Positions 46,108 through 54,648 of a stretch of 64,000 nucleotides of DNA are shown one piece after another. The translations under genes and the position numbers were made by a program. The stretch's first letter is position 1, and the number at the start of each line of letters is the position of its first letter. Origin of the DNA: Pseudomonadota bacterium (GTDB lineage: Bacteria > Pseudomonadota > Alphaproteobacteria > Sphingomonadales > Sphingomonadaceae); assembly GCA_018240865.1 (NCBI GenBank), contig JAFEEY010000031.1:1-64000 (forward strand). The letters run 5' to 3'. Under the pieces are notes generated by a model. The model searched no databases. It saw only the letters and a list, made by a program, of their open reading frames with translations, and was not told the origin of the DNA.

Positions 46108-47119
46108 CCGCGAACGAAATCCCTTTGCCAAGGGCCAGCTCAGAAGCGAGGCGACGAACTGGTTTCTCACGATGCGGGATCGCGACGCCGAGCAGCATCG
46201 CGCCGAGTTCGAGAAGTGGCTCGCCCGCGGCGCCATGCACCGGGCCGCCTATAACAGCATTGCCCATACCTATCTCATCGGCGATGTGAATTGGGACGGG
46301 CTACCGCCGCCGCAGCCTGTTCGCGGCACGGTCATTCGGACGCGCTTCGCGCTTGCCGGCTTGCTGATGCTGCTGGCTTGCCTCGTCTGGCGTGTCGTGG
46401 TCCCCTCCGATCTCGCCTCTGAGCGCCAGAGGGAACAGCCGGCCGCGGCGATCGCGCAGGCGCCTGCGCAATTCGTCACCCGGCTCGGCGAGGTCAGGCG
46501 CATCAAGCTCGCCGACGGTTCCCAGATCACTCTGGACACCGACACATTGGTGTCGGTCGATTATCGCAAGGACGAACGGGACCTTCGCCTGGAGCATGGA
46601 CGAGCCCGTTTCGAGGTCGCGCATGAGGGCCGTCCCTTCGTCGTCGAAGCCGGCGATAGCGAAGTGATCGCGCGGGGCACTGTCTTCGACGTCAGCGTCC
46701 TCGAGCCTGACGAGGTTCGCGTTCATCTGTTGCGTGGCAAGGTCGAGGTCAGAAGCCGGCGGCAGGGACCGCGCCGCGATATGATCCACTTGGCCGTCTT
46801 GCAGCCGGGCCAAGGGATGTTGCTCGACGATGACCCCACGCCGACGCGACCTTCCAAACCGCGAACCGAGCCGGTATCGGACTGGCCATCCGGCTCGATC
46901 GATTTCGCGCATTCGACGCTCGGCGAGGTGATCGCGACGGCCAATCGTTATTCCGTAACCAAGATTCGCCTGGCTACACCCGAAATGGAGCGGCTTCCGG
47001 CATCCGGTGTGTTTCGGGTGAACGATCCCGATCGACTGGCGAAATTGCTCTCCCAGCTGTTCAAGCTGGAGATCACTCGCGCGCCGGGCGAAATCATCCT
47101 GAGCAAGCCCGGCAAATAA
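46100..47119 (+). CDS. FecR-family anti-sigma/signal transducer
   Basis: 339 residues. N-terminal FecR_N domain NWFLTMRDRDAEQHRAEFEK, a single membrane helix near residues 80-95 (FALAGLLMLLACLVWRVVV), then the periplasmic FecR domain: TRLGEVRRIKLADGSQITLD, DLRLEHGRARFEVAHEGRPF and a C-terminal STN-contacting part (GVFRVNDPDRLAKLLSQLFK). Holds the sigma factor at the membrane and relays the receptor signal. Overlaps the sigma gene, so co-translated. Confidence 0.93.
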   Translation: MTNRERNPFAKGQLRSEATNWFLTMRDRDAEQHRAEFEKWLARGAMHRAAYNSIAHTYLIGDVNWDGLPPPQPVRGTVIRTRFALAGLLMLLACLVWRVVVPSDLASERQREQPAAAIAQAPAQFVTRLGEVRRIKLADGSQITLDTDTLVSVDYRKDERDLRLEHGRARFEVAHEGRPFVVEAGDSEVIARGTVFDVSVLEPDEVRVHLLRGKVEVRSRRQGPRRDMIHLAVLQPGQGMLLDDDPTPTRPSKPRTEPVSDWPSGSIDFAHSTLGEVIATANRYSVTKIRLATPEMERLPASGVFRVNDPDRLAKLLSQLFKLEITRAPGEIILSKPGK

Positions 47120-47213
47120 TTTTTCCTCGTCTTGGTCAAATTCGAGGATTCGGCACTCAAGCCATATGTAACGCGGGCACCTTGAAGCCTCGCGTCTAGC
47201 ACGGGGAAAAACT

Positions 47214-49778
47214 ATGATATTCCGCATCGGAGCGGCAAGCGTTGCGCTTGCCGCAATGGGTTCTGTTGCGTCTCAAACGGCTTATTGCCAACCATCTTCG
47301 ACTATTCGATACGACTTGCCGTCTCAGGACTTGGTGGTGTCGCTTCGGACTGTCGCACGCATGTCGGGTCGCGACATCATCATTTCGACAGGCGCCGTCG
47401 AGGGCAAGATTGCTCCGGAACTCCGTGGAACCTACCTGCCGGACGAAGCGGTACGGAAGCTCACGGCCGAGAGCGGTGTCCGCGTTCGCTTCACGCGTGA
47501 CGCAGTACTGGTTGGCGGCGATGCACAAACCAATCTGAGCGAACCCCGCCCGATCGACAGTCCAAGCGAAATTCTTGTAACCGGTTCGCGTATTCGGCAA
47601 GCGCCGACGCCATCCCATGTCGTTGTCCAGACACAGGAGCAGATGCGAGACGCTGGCCAGAATACGCTTATGGAAGCGATCCGGACCATCCCGCAGAACT
47701 TCAACGGCGGACAGAATCCTGGCATCGGCCAGCAAGTTCCGGTGCAGAGCGGCGGGAGCAATATCGGCGCGGCTTCGACCATCAACCTTCGGGGATTGGG
47801 AAGCGACGCGACCCTGACGCTGCTGAACGGACACCGGCTTCCCTACAGCTCATCGCGAAGCAGCATCGACGTTTCGTCCATTCCCTTCCTCGCGATCGAC
47901 CGCATCGAGATCGTCGCGGATGGTGCGTCAGCGCTCTATGGCTCCGATGCGGTTGGCGGTGTCGCCAATATCCTTTTGAAGCGGGACTATGGCGGGGCCA
48001 TCGCCAGCGCCCGGTTCGGGGCTGCGACGGAGGGCGGATACGAGCAACAGCAATATGGCGTTCTTGCGGGCCGACGCTGGTCCGGCGGCGGCGTGGTTGC
48101 CGCATATGAATTCGAACGGGATACCGAGATCGTCGCGAGACAGCGGTCCTATGCAGCCGAAGTGTCGCCAGGGCTGACGCTTTTCCCATCGATCAAGCGC
48201 CACAATGTGATGATCGCGGCTCATCAGGAGCTTTCCCCGGAGGTTAGCGTCGCGGTCGATGGGCTTTACAATAAGCGGTGGAGCACGACGCGCTACCAGA
48301 CCTTTCCCACGGCAAAGTGGTTCGTGAACGGCAATGAACAAAACTCGACGACGGAATCGTTCGTGGTTTCGCCTTCGGTGACGTTCTCACCTTCCTCGTC
48401 GTGGGAGGTGACGGCAGTCGGCGTCTATGGGGAGGAACGCGCCCGCTTTGACTATAGGCCCTATCGGAACGGCGTACTTTCGCGGTCGACGGGTTGCTAT
48501 TGCAATACGGCCAAATCTATCGAGGTGAACGCCGATGGCGAACTCTTTGCGCTTCCGGGCGGGCCGCTGAAGGTTGCGTTCGGCACAGGCTATCGGGAAA
48601 ACCGCCTCGTCGTCGAGAGCAGGATTGGTACGACCCAACCTCTCGATGGACGCCAGAAGGTCTATTATGCGTTCGGCGAACTCTCCGTCCCCTTGATTGC
48701 GCCCGAACTTAATTCGCCGCTCGGCGACGCGCTGACATTGAGCGCGGCGGCGCGCTATGAAGACTATAGGGGGATCGACAAGGTCGTCTCGCCGAAGCTG
48801 GGCGTCATCTACTCCCCGAGCCGCGACCTCGACCTCAAATTCTCCTGGGGCAAGTCGTTCAAAGCGCCCACGCTCTTCCAGCAGTTTACGCAATCACGGA
48901 TCGATCTCGACTCCCCCGCATATTTTGGCGGACCCGAATATCCTGCGGATTCCACAATCCTCTTTTTGTGGGGAGGAAACCCCAATCTCCGGCCGGAAAG
49001 GGCCACGACGTGGTCGGCTACCTTGAGCCTCCATCCACGATCAATGCCGGGGTTGCGGCTTGATGTCGGCTACTTCGATGTGAAGTATCGCGACCGGGTC
49101 ATTATCCCTCTCACCTATGCGCAGCAGGCGCTTTCGAACCCGATCTACGCTGACCTCGTCGAGCGCAATCCGTCGGTTGATCGTGTACAGGAGCTCGTCG
49201 CAGCGGCGGATAGATTTGACAACTACACCTCCGGACCTCTCGATCCCGGCAAAGTCGTTGCAATCATCAACAGTGCCTATCTGAATGCCTCACGCCAGGA
49301 TGTGCGTGGGGTCGATGCGACCCTCTTCTATGATGTGGACCTCGGTGAGAAAGCCGGCGAACTGAGCCTCAGCGGGAACGCGAGCTACATCGATAGCCAC
49401 CAGCGGCTTAGCAAGCTTCAACCCGAAATCGACCTTGCAGGAACCCTGTACAATCCGCCCCACTTTCGCGCGCGGCTGGGCGGCGTCTGGAAGAAGGGAG
49501 AGGCCGTCGCCAGCGCCTTCGTGAACTATACAGGCGGCGTTTCAGACGTTCGAACCTCCGCGCCTGTGAAGGTTTCGTCCATGACGACCGTCGACCTTTC
49601 CGCCCGTTACAAGATTTCCTCCGTGCTGCAGGTTGGTCTGTCGGCGCAGAACATTTTCAATCAAGCACCCGGGATCATCGCCACCAATCCCCGATACGCC
49701 TACGAAGCGCCCTACGATTCTACGAACTATTCTCCATTCGGGCGGGTCGTGAGCTTTAGCCTCACGGCGACCTGGTGA
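47214..49778 (+). CDS. STN-domain TonB-dependent receptor for lasso peptide
   Basis: 854 residues. Signal peptide to about residue 25; STN domain 30-105 (YDLPSQDLVVSLRTVARMSG, GTYLPDEAVRKLTAESGVRV); TonB box/plug from EILVTGSRI with TINLRGLGSDATLTLLNGHR and DRIEIVADGASALYGSDAVG; 22-strand barrel ending FSLTATW. STN means it signals through FecR to the sigma factor. Its place directly before an S9 isopeptidase marks it as the importer of the lasso peptide, as in astexin-type loci. Ligand identity is inferred from context. Confidence 0.93.
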   Translation: MIFRIGAASVALAAMGSVASQTAYCQPSSTIRYDLPSQDLVVSLRTVARMSGRDIIISTGAVEGKIAPELRGTYLPDEAVRKLTAESGVRVRFTRDAVLVGGDAQTNLSEPRPIDSPSEILVTGSRIRQAPTPSHVVVQTQEQMRDAGQNTLMEAIRTIPQNFNGGQNPGIGQQVPVQSGGSNIGAASTINLRGLGSDATLTLLNGHRLPYSSSRSSIDVSSIPFLAIDRIEIVADGASALYGSDAVGGVANILLKRDYGGAIASARFGAATEGGYEQQQYGVLAGRRWSGGGVVAAYEFERDTEIVARQRSYAAEVSPGLTLFPSIKRHNVMIAAHQELSPEVSVAVDGLYNKRWSTTRYQTFPTAKWFVNGNEQNSTTESFVVSPSVTFSPSSSWEVTAVGVYGEERARFDYRPYRNGVLSRSTGCYCNTAKSIEVNADGELFALPGGPLKVAFGTGYRENRLVVESRIGTTQPLDGRQKVYYAFGELSVPLIAPELNSPLGDALTLSAAARYEDYRGIDKVVSPKLGVIYSPSRDLDLKFSWGKSFKAPTLFQQFTQSRIDLDSPAYFGGPEYPADSTILFLWGGNPNLRPERATTWSATLSLHPRSMPGLRLDVGYFDVKYRDRVIIPLTYAQQALSNPIYADLVERNPSVDRVQELVAAADRFDNYTSGPLDPGKVVAIINSAYLNASRQDVRGVDATLFYDVDLGEKAGELSLSGNASYIDSHQRLSKLQPEIDLAGTLYNPPHFRARLGGVWKKGEAVASAFVNYTGGVSDVRTSAPVKVSSMTTVDLSARYKISSVLQVGLSAQNIFNQAPGIIATNPRYAYEAPYDSTNYSPFGRVVSFSLTATW

Positions 49779-49784
49779 CGGCTC

Positions 49785-51914
49785 GTGCGGCCGATTTCGA
49801 GGCGTTGGAGCACGCTTCCCGTTCTCGCCGGCGCGCTTTTCGCCGCTCAAACATCGGTCGCCGCCGATGGGACGACCTGCAAGGACATCTTGCCGGTGGC
49901 GGCCGCCGCGGGAACGGCGCAACGCGACGTGTCCGCAAAGGATTTGGCGTCGCTTCGCGATCTAAGCTCGACGGCTGAGCTGCCCCAAGAAACCCCATTG
50001 GGGGTTTCGCCGGACGGTCGCAACTTGGCGTTCGTTCTCTATCAAGGAGAACCCGCCGACAATCGGGTGTGCCGCGCGCTAATAGTCTTACCCCTCGCGC
50101 GCGGTGGACAGCCGCGCATGATCGACAGCGGCGGCGACGTGATATTCGCTCCAAGCATCTTCCGGAATCTTGTGCAGCCGTCGGGACCGTGGGCCACCAA
50201 CCAGCCGCAGTGGTCGCCAGACGGCCGCACAATCGCATATCTTAAGCGGATTGACGGCGTAACCCAGGCTTGGCTCGTTCCGATCGACGGCGGTTCCTCC
50301 CGACCGGCTACCCGATCTCCCGTGGATGTGGAGGCCGTGGCTTGGGCGGCCGATGGTCGAGGGCTGATCTTCCGTAGTAGCCCCGGGCGACTGAGGGAGC
50401 GGCAGGAGTTCGAACGGGAGAAGCTGTCGGGATTCCGCTATAATGATCGGTTCGTACCCGGCCGGAGTAACGAGCCTCTCCCGACCGGGAGCATGCAGGC
50501 CGAATATTCTTTTATCGACGTTCAGTCCGCCGAAGTCCGATCAGCACGGCGGGAGGAGATCGCCCGTTTGAATGCGGTTGATCTCTCGCGGCCCGAAGGC
50601 TCGCCCAGCTTGGCCCGCATGGTCTCGGTACGCTCCGAACGGCCGGGCGAATGGCCGGATATCTCACGCCTTTGGCTGACAGGAGGCGGCCGAGAGCCTT
50701 TGCCCTGCAAGGCCGATGCGTGCGCAGGCCAATATTACCGCGATCTCTTTGCCTTCTGGTGGCGCGAAGCCCCCCAAGAGCTGTTGATCCTCCGACGCGA
50801 GGGGCCGGGAAGAAGCCTGACGGCGCTTTACCGATGGTCGCCGCGTGACGGTCGTTCGTCGCGTATTTTTTCGACAGAGGACCTCATTGCCGGATGCCGT
50901 TCCCTCAACGAGGCGCTTTTCTGTGTTCGGGAAACGTCGACGTCGCCGCAGCACATCGTAAAGATCGATATCGCTACCGGCCAAATTGACACGCTGTTCG
51001 ATCCGAATCCGGAGTTTAGCAGCTTGCGGAAAGGTAAGGTGACACGACTCCATTGGCGCAACGATCTTGGGCTGGAGACCTTTGGCGATTTGGTCCTTCC
51101 CCCTGAGTACAAACCGGGCAAGAAACTCCCCCTGATCGTCGTCCAGTATCGCTCGCGCGGTTTCTTGCGAGGTGGTGTTGGCGATGAATATCCCATCTTT
51201 CCGTTCGCGGCGCACGGTCACGCTGTCCTCAGTGTCGAACGGTCGCCATTTTATGATGAAGCCGGTGGGAAGAAATGGCCCAGCTATGAAGATGCGGAGC
51301 GCGCAGGGAACGCGAATTGGAATGATCGCTGGAGCAGCCTCTCTTCGGTCCGCAACGGGGTAATGGCCGCGATCGCCACGGGCTTCATCGATCCCGCCAG
51401 AATCGGCATTACCGGTTTGAGCGACGGGGCGACGACGGCTCGCTTCGCGCTCATCAATGATCCCGACCTGTTCGTTGCGGCATCGGTCAGTTCCTGTTGC
51501 GCCGATGGCGATCCGCTGATGATCTACGGGGGACCGGCAATTGCCCGCGAGCGCCTGGACATGGGATTTCCATCGGTATTTGGAGCAAAGGCAACTGAAG
51601 CATGGGCTCCGGTTTCGCTGAGGATCAGCGCTGCCAAAGTTCGCGCGCCGATCCTGATGCAACTCGCTGACCGTGAATTCATTGGAGGGTTGGAAGCCTA
51701 CACGTCTCTGAAGGCTCATAAGAAGCCCGTCGACATGTATGTCTTTGACGGCGAATATCATATCAAATGGCAACCGGCGCATCGGCTCGCGATCTACAAT
51801 CGCAACATCGATTGGTTTGATTTCTGGCTGCTCGATAGGCGTGATTCAAATCCCGCTAAGGCGGAACAGTATAGGATGTGGGAGGCTCTAGACGAGCAGC
51901 GAGGTTCGCATTGA
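49785..51914 (+). CDS. Lasso-peptide isopeptidase, S9 family
   Basis: 709 residues from GTG 49785, six bases after the receptor stop. Signal peptide (LPVLAGALFAAQTSVAA), a beta-propeller-like domain with PLGVSPDGRNLAFVLYQ and QWSPDGRTIAYL repeats, then an alpha/beta hydrolase domain. Candidate catalytic triad: S546 in ITGLSDGATT, D629 in LADREF, H659 in DGEYHIKW. Enzymes of this kind cut the macrolactam bond of lasso peptides after import, giving the linear form. The last 27 bases overlap the end of the cyclase gene on the other strand. Confidence 0.88.
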   Translation: MRPISRRWSTLPVLAGALFAAQTSVAADGTTCKDILPVAAAAGTAQRDVSAKDLASLRDLSSTAELPQETPLGVSPDGRNLAFVLYQGEPADNRVCRALIVLPLARGGQPRMIDSGGDVIFAPSIFRNLVQPSGPWATNQPQWSPDGRTIAYLKRIDGVTQAWLVPIDGGSSRPATRSPVDVEAVAWAADGRGLIFRSSPGRLRERQEFEREKLSGFRYNDRFVPGRSNEPLPTGSMQAEYSFIDVQSAEVRSARREEIARLNAVDLSRPEGSPSLARMVSVRSERPGEWPDISRLWLTGGGREPLPCKADACAGQYYRDLFAFWWREAPQELLILRREGPGRSLTALYRWSPRDGRSSRIFSTEDLIAGCRSLNEALFCVRETSTSPQHIVKIDIATGQIDTLFDPNPEFSSLRKGKVTRLHWRNDLGLETFGDLVLPPEYKPGKKLPLIVVQYRSRGFLRGGVGDEYPIFPFAAHGHAVLSVERSPFYDEAGGKKWPSYEDAERAGNANWNDRWSSLSSVRNGVMAAIATGFIDPARIGITGLSDGATTARFALINDPDLFVAASVSSCCADGDPLMIYGGPAIARERLDMGFPSVFGAKATEAWAPVSLRISAAKVRAPILMQLADREFIGGLEAYTSLKAHKKPVDMYVFDGEYHIKWQPAHRLAIYNRNIDWFDFWLLDRRDSNPAKAEQYRMWEALDEQRGSH

Positions 51915-53687
51915 ACTTCCTTCTAGAGGGGGGCCGGCCACCAGATCGGCTTGCGCGCTTGCCCAGGCCTCTACGTCTACGAATGACATAAGCCGTGGGT
52001 ATTCCAGTTCCGAGCACGGCCGATTGGAATTTAGTGCCGCCCACACAGCATCTCGATCGAGAATGCCGTGACGCACGAGTCCACCGTCCATCAATAACTC
52101 CGTGATGCGTGACCTATTAGCCTTGAAGACGTCGGTGACGAAGCTGTTGGGGGTCGCTTTGGAACGACGGTAGATCACGCGCCGAGGCAGGTTGTCGGCA
52201 AACGCCGCTCGCGCGACCCATCGGTTATGCCCGTCATGGAACCACATCCAACTTGGAATTCTCAGGGCGGCTTCAACTACAGGCTGCGCGGTCAGGGGCG
52301 ATATCGTTGGCGCGACCCTGCTTCGTTCCAAACCCTCAAAATGGTTCTGCGTATGCAGCAACAGGGCTACATGGGCAGCCTGTCCCGGCAATGCGCCGCT
52401 TGGTGGATTCAACCAGGGGTGCGAGAAAATTTGAACTTCGTTTGCGATCTCCTCCTTCAGGAAGCTCCTATCCGTGGGCCAACGATATTGCGCCGCGCCG
52501 CGCCAAGCTCGCCGGAGGCCGCCGCGCAGCGCGGTCGCCCAGCTGCACCCCGTCAAGAATGCGATATCTCGAGATGTCTTGAACGCGCCTGGTCCCAATC
52601 CCCCAACGCGGATCCGATCTGCGACCGGCGCGACCGACTGGAGCGAGCAGAATACATTGTCGCCGCCGCCGCCGCTAAAAAAGATGTCCGCGCCGACCGC
52701 CGCCGCCGCCGCGATTTGAAGTCGGTCGGATTCTTGCGCGAACGATCTCGCCACGGGTCGAGGAAGATTGGCTGCGGTTGATCGACCGACGTCGACAGTG
52801 CCCACCTGCCGGACCTCCTCGAACAGCGGCACGTCCAGGAGGTCTGTCACCTGGCGGGCGTAATCCCGCTCGTCCCCGTCCGGATCAGCGCTGACGAGGT
52901 TGAGGCATGAAAAGGGCTGACCGCACTCCGCCAAGGCAGCGGCTACGATGGAAGAATCCAGTCCTCCCGACAGGCCCAGTAACACATGTCGCCGGCCCGC
53001 GGACCATCCTGCTATGCTATCGGCAATCGATCGGTGAAGCCGGAGCGCGGCATCGTCAGGATCGTCCAATTGGTGAGCAGACGCCGCGTACGACCATGGC
53101 GACCAGACAGGGGAGATATGCGCGTCCGCGACGCTGATAGTCATCCGGAATCCGGGCAATAGTTCCATCACCCCGGCGATCGAGGTGCGCTCGGATCGTA
53201 GCCCGACTGCAAAGAGGTGATGGGCGATCTCGCGCCAATCAATCTCATGCTTGGCGCCGCAAACGGAAATTAGGGTGGCTAAGTCCGACGCGATAACCCA
53301 GCCACCACGCACCTGCGCATAGAGGCACGGTTGGCCACCCGAAGGGTCTCTGATAATCAGCGTCTCGCCATCTCTGGGGCCAGGAATCACTGCGACGTAG
53401 GCGCCCCAATATCGTTCTAGAAGCTCAGCCCCGTTCGATTGCAGAATTCGTCGTCCGCCGTCACTGTTCAGTCGTCTTACGCTTTCTTGCTCCCCGGGGG
53501 AGAAAACCGTTCCGATAGCTGCGCCGACCCCGTCTATAAGGACAACCTCTTTCGGATTGTCGGCAAGCAACACGAAGTCATTGCGTGCAAGAATGACGGA
53601 CAGGGCTGTCGCTTCGATTGCCTTTGCGATCAGATCCGCAACGCCGCTGTCGGGCGAACCGGTGACGATGGCGAAGGATGTGCTCAT
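51888..53687 (-). CDS. Lasso-peptide cyclase (asparagine synthetase-like, C protein)
   Basis: 599 residues. N-terminal glutamine-amidotransferase-like domain without an N-terminal cysteine (starts MSTSFAIVTGS), then the synthetase domain with the ATP-pyrophosphate loop LLGLSGGLDSSIVAAAL and FFSGGGGDNVFCSL. It adenylates an Asp or Glu side chain of the core peptide and lets the new N-terminal glycine attack it, closing the ring. ATG overlaps the protease stop by one base (TGATG), so B and C are coupled. Confidence 0.93.
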   Translation of the reverse strand: MSTSFAIVTGSPDSGVADLIAKAIEATALSVILARNDFVLLADNPKEVVLIDGVGAAIGTVFSPGEQESVRRLNSDGGRRILQSNGAELLERYWGAYVAVIPGPRDGETLIIRDPSGGQPCLYAQVRGGWVIASDLATLISVCGAKHEIDWREIAHHLFAVGLRSERTSIAGVMELLPGFRMTISVADAHISPVWSPWSYAASAHQLDDPDDAALRLHRSIADSIAGWSAGRRHVLLGLSGGLDSSIVAAALAECGQPFSCLNLVSADPDGDERDYARQVTDLLDVPLFEEVRQVGTVDVGRSTAANLPRPVARSFAQESDRLQIAAAAAVGADIFFSGGGGDNVFCSLQSVAPVADRIRVGGLGPGAFKTSRDIAFLTGCSWATALRGGLRRAWRGAAQYRWPTDRSFLKEEIANEVQIFSHPWLNPPSGALPGQAAHVALLLHTQNHFEGLERSRVAPTISPLTAQPVVEAALRIPSWMWFHDGHNRWVARAAFADNLPRRVIYRRSKATPNSFVTDVFKANRSRITELLMDGGLVRHGILDRDAVWAALNSNRPCSELEYPRLMSFVDVEAWASAQADLVAGPPLEGSSMRTSLLV

Positions 53688-54346
53688 CAGATCACCAAGA
53701 TCGGCGTGAATGTTCTGACGTTGTCGATGTCGTCGTTCAGCACGAGGTCTTCATGCTGTACCCAGCAATGGGCGAGAAACGGATCCGGTCGGATACCGAT
53801 CACCAGCTTCGCTGGGACACCACGGGATGCGCAGTGCTGCGCCATGGCTATTGAGCGTGGAAGACATAGGTCGTGGACCCCGGTCAGCAGACCGGACCAC
53901 CGATAGGCTGCTGCAATCGCGTCGAGGTTGCCTTGATAGCTTGCTAGGGTGGGGCGCCGGCGGGTTTGAATGGCGAAAAGGGCTTTCTGCGCCATCCCGC
54001 GCGCAATTTGGCGCCTAACGCGCAGGAAGCGCCATGACGCGGCTAACACGTCTATGATCCGAAACCGCGCCATCGGTAGATCGAGAATGCTCGCGCTCGC
54101 TGGGCAGTCCAGCCGACACGGAGAAGGGACTTGATCTGAAACAGAGTGCGCCAGAACGCCCTTTCGGATCAATGCTCCGATCGCTTCCTGCTGAGACTCG
54201 AGCAAGGGCTCTCGCTTAATCAATTTCAAAAAGGCTGTCTGCGCAGGTTCCAGCAGGGTGGAGTAGCGCATGCTGCGGAGGTCCAGAAACTGAACGCGCG
54301 CATCAGAAACGCAAAAGTGCAGGTCTTCTCGTAGCGTGTAGCCCAC
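53687..54346 (-). CDS. Lasso-peptide RRE-leader peptidase (B protein, B1-B2 fused)
   Basis: 219 residues from GTG 54346, with GAGGTAAG eight bases upstream. The longer frame to 54403 would run through a terminator hairpin and overlap the precursor, so I reject it. Residues 1-80 form a PqqD-like recognition element (GYTLREDLHFCVSDARVQFL, LIRKGVL) that binds the leader; residues ~90-219 are a transglutaminase-like cysteine protease with C161 (HDLCLPRSIAMA), H193 (FLAHCWVQ) and D205-206 (VLNDD). It removes the leader before cyclisation. The fused form is usual in proteobacteria. Confidence 0.92.
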   Translation of the reverse strand: MGYTLREDLHFCVSDARVQFLDLRSMRYSTLLEPAQTAFLKLIKREPLLESQQEAIGALIRKGVLAHSVSDQVPSPCRLDCPASASILDLPMARFRIIDVLAASWRFLRVRRQIARGMAQKALFAIQTRRRPTLASYQGNLDAIAAAYRWSGLLTGVHDLCLPRSIAMAQHCASRGVPAKLVIGIRPDPFLAHCWVQHEDLVLNDDIDNVRTFTPILVI

Positions 54347-54358
54347 CGATCTTACCTC

Positions 54359-54392
54359 AAAAAAATCAGCGCGCGGCGGAACCGCGCGCTGA
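54359..54392 (-). terminator. Intrinsic terminator between lasso precursor and B gene
   Basis: On the minus strand: an 11-bp perfect stem (arms TCAGCGCGCGG and CCGCGCGCTGA, 54366-54376 and 54382-54392) with a 5-base loop, then seven T at 54365-54359. It starts eight bases after the precursor stop and ends just before the B ribosome site. Likely lets most transcripts end after the precursor so that substrate exceeds enzymes. Confidence 0.9.
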
Positions 54393-54399
54393 CATCGGT

Positions 54400-54531
54400 T
54401 CAATCGGCATCGAGCCCGAGGAGGGCGATTCCGCCCTGCTCATCGACCCGCTGATGCAGCGGGCCTTTGGTTTCGACATTCGCGTCGCCCAAGTCGATCA
54501 GCACATCGACGGTGTCATCATGGCGTTCCAT
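54400..54531 (-). CDS. Lasso-peptide precursor (A protein, 43 aa)
   Basis: 43 residues, ATG at 54531, AAGGAG seven bases upstream. The leader MERHDDTVDVLIDLGDANVE is followed by T-K, then the core. The LIDLGDA...ET pattern and a threonine two residues before the core glycine are hallmarks of proteobacterial lasso leaders. Core: GPLHQRVDE as the ring part and QGGIALLGLDAD as the tail. Gly1 would join Asp8 or Glu9 (8- or 9-membered ring). B, C and an isopeptidase follow in context. No aromatic residue is present in the core, so any steric plug would have to be Ile or Leu. No close named relative comes to mind. Confidence 0.9.
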   Translation of the reverse strand: MERHDDTVDVLIDLGDANVETKGPLHQRVDEQGGIALLGLDAD

Positions 54532-54579
54532 GGCATTGCTCCTTCAATTTGCCGCATCATTGCGACCTTGGGAGCGTGC

Positions 54580-54642
54580 TACGAACGAGACATATATCCC
54601 AATCTATATGGGTTCAGACTTGGTCTATATATACGAACGAGA
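54580..54642. promoter_or_regulatory. Two direct repeats upstream of lasso precursor
   Basis: TACGAACGAGA occurs exactly at 54580-54590 and 54632-54642, 52 bp apart (about five helical turns), flanking an AT-rich stretch with TATATA elements. This lies between the GntR gene end and the precursor start. Probable promoter with two sites for one regulator; the neighbouring GntR protein or the ECF sigma system are candidates. Confidence 0.6.
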
Positions 54643-54648
54643 TGATCC

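Noticed and set aside
54347-54403. Longer start for the lasso B protein at 54403
   Set aside because: It would translate through the terminator stem and the end of the precursor; GTG 54346 has its own ribosome site.
54400-54432. Alternative lasso core starting at the second glycine pair (GGIALLGLDAD)
   Set aside because: The residue two before it is Glu rather than Thr, and closing at Asp9 would leave a two-residue tail. The glycine after T-K fits the leader rules better.
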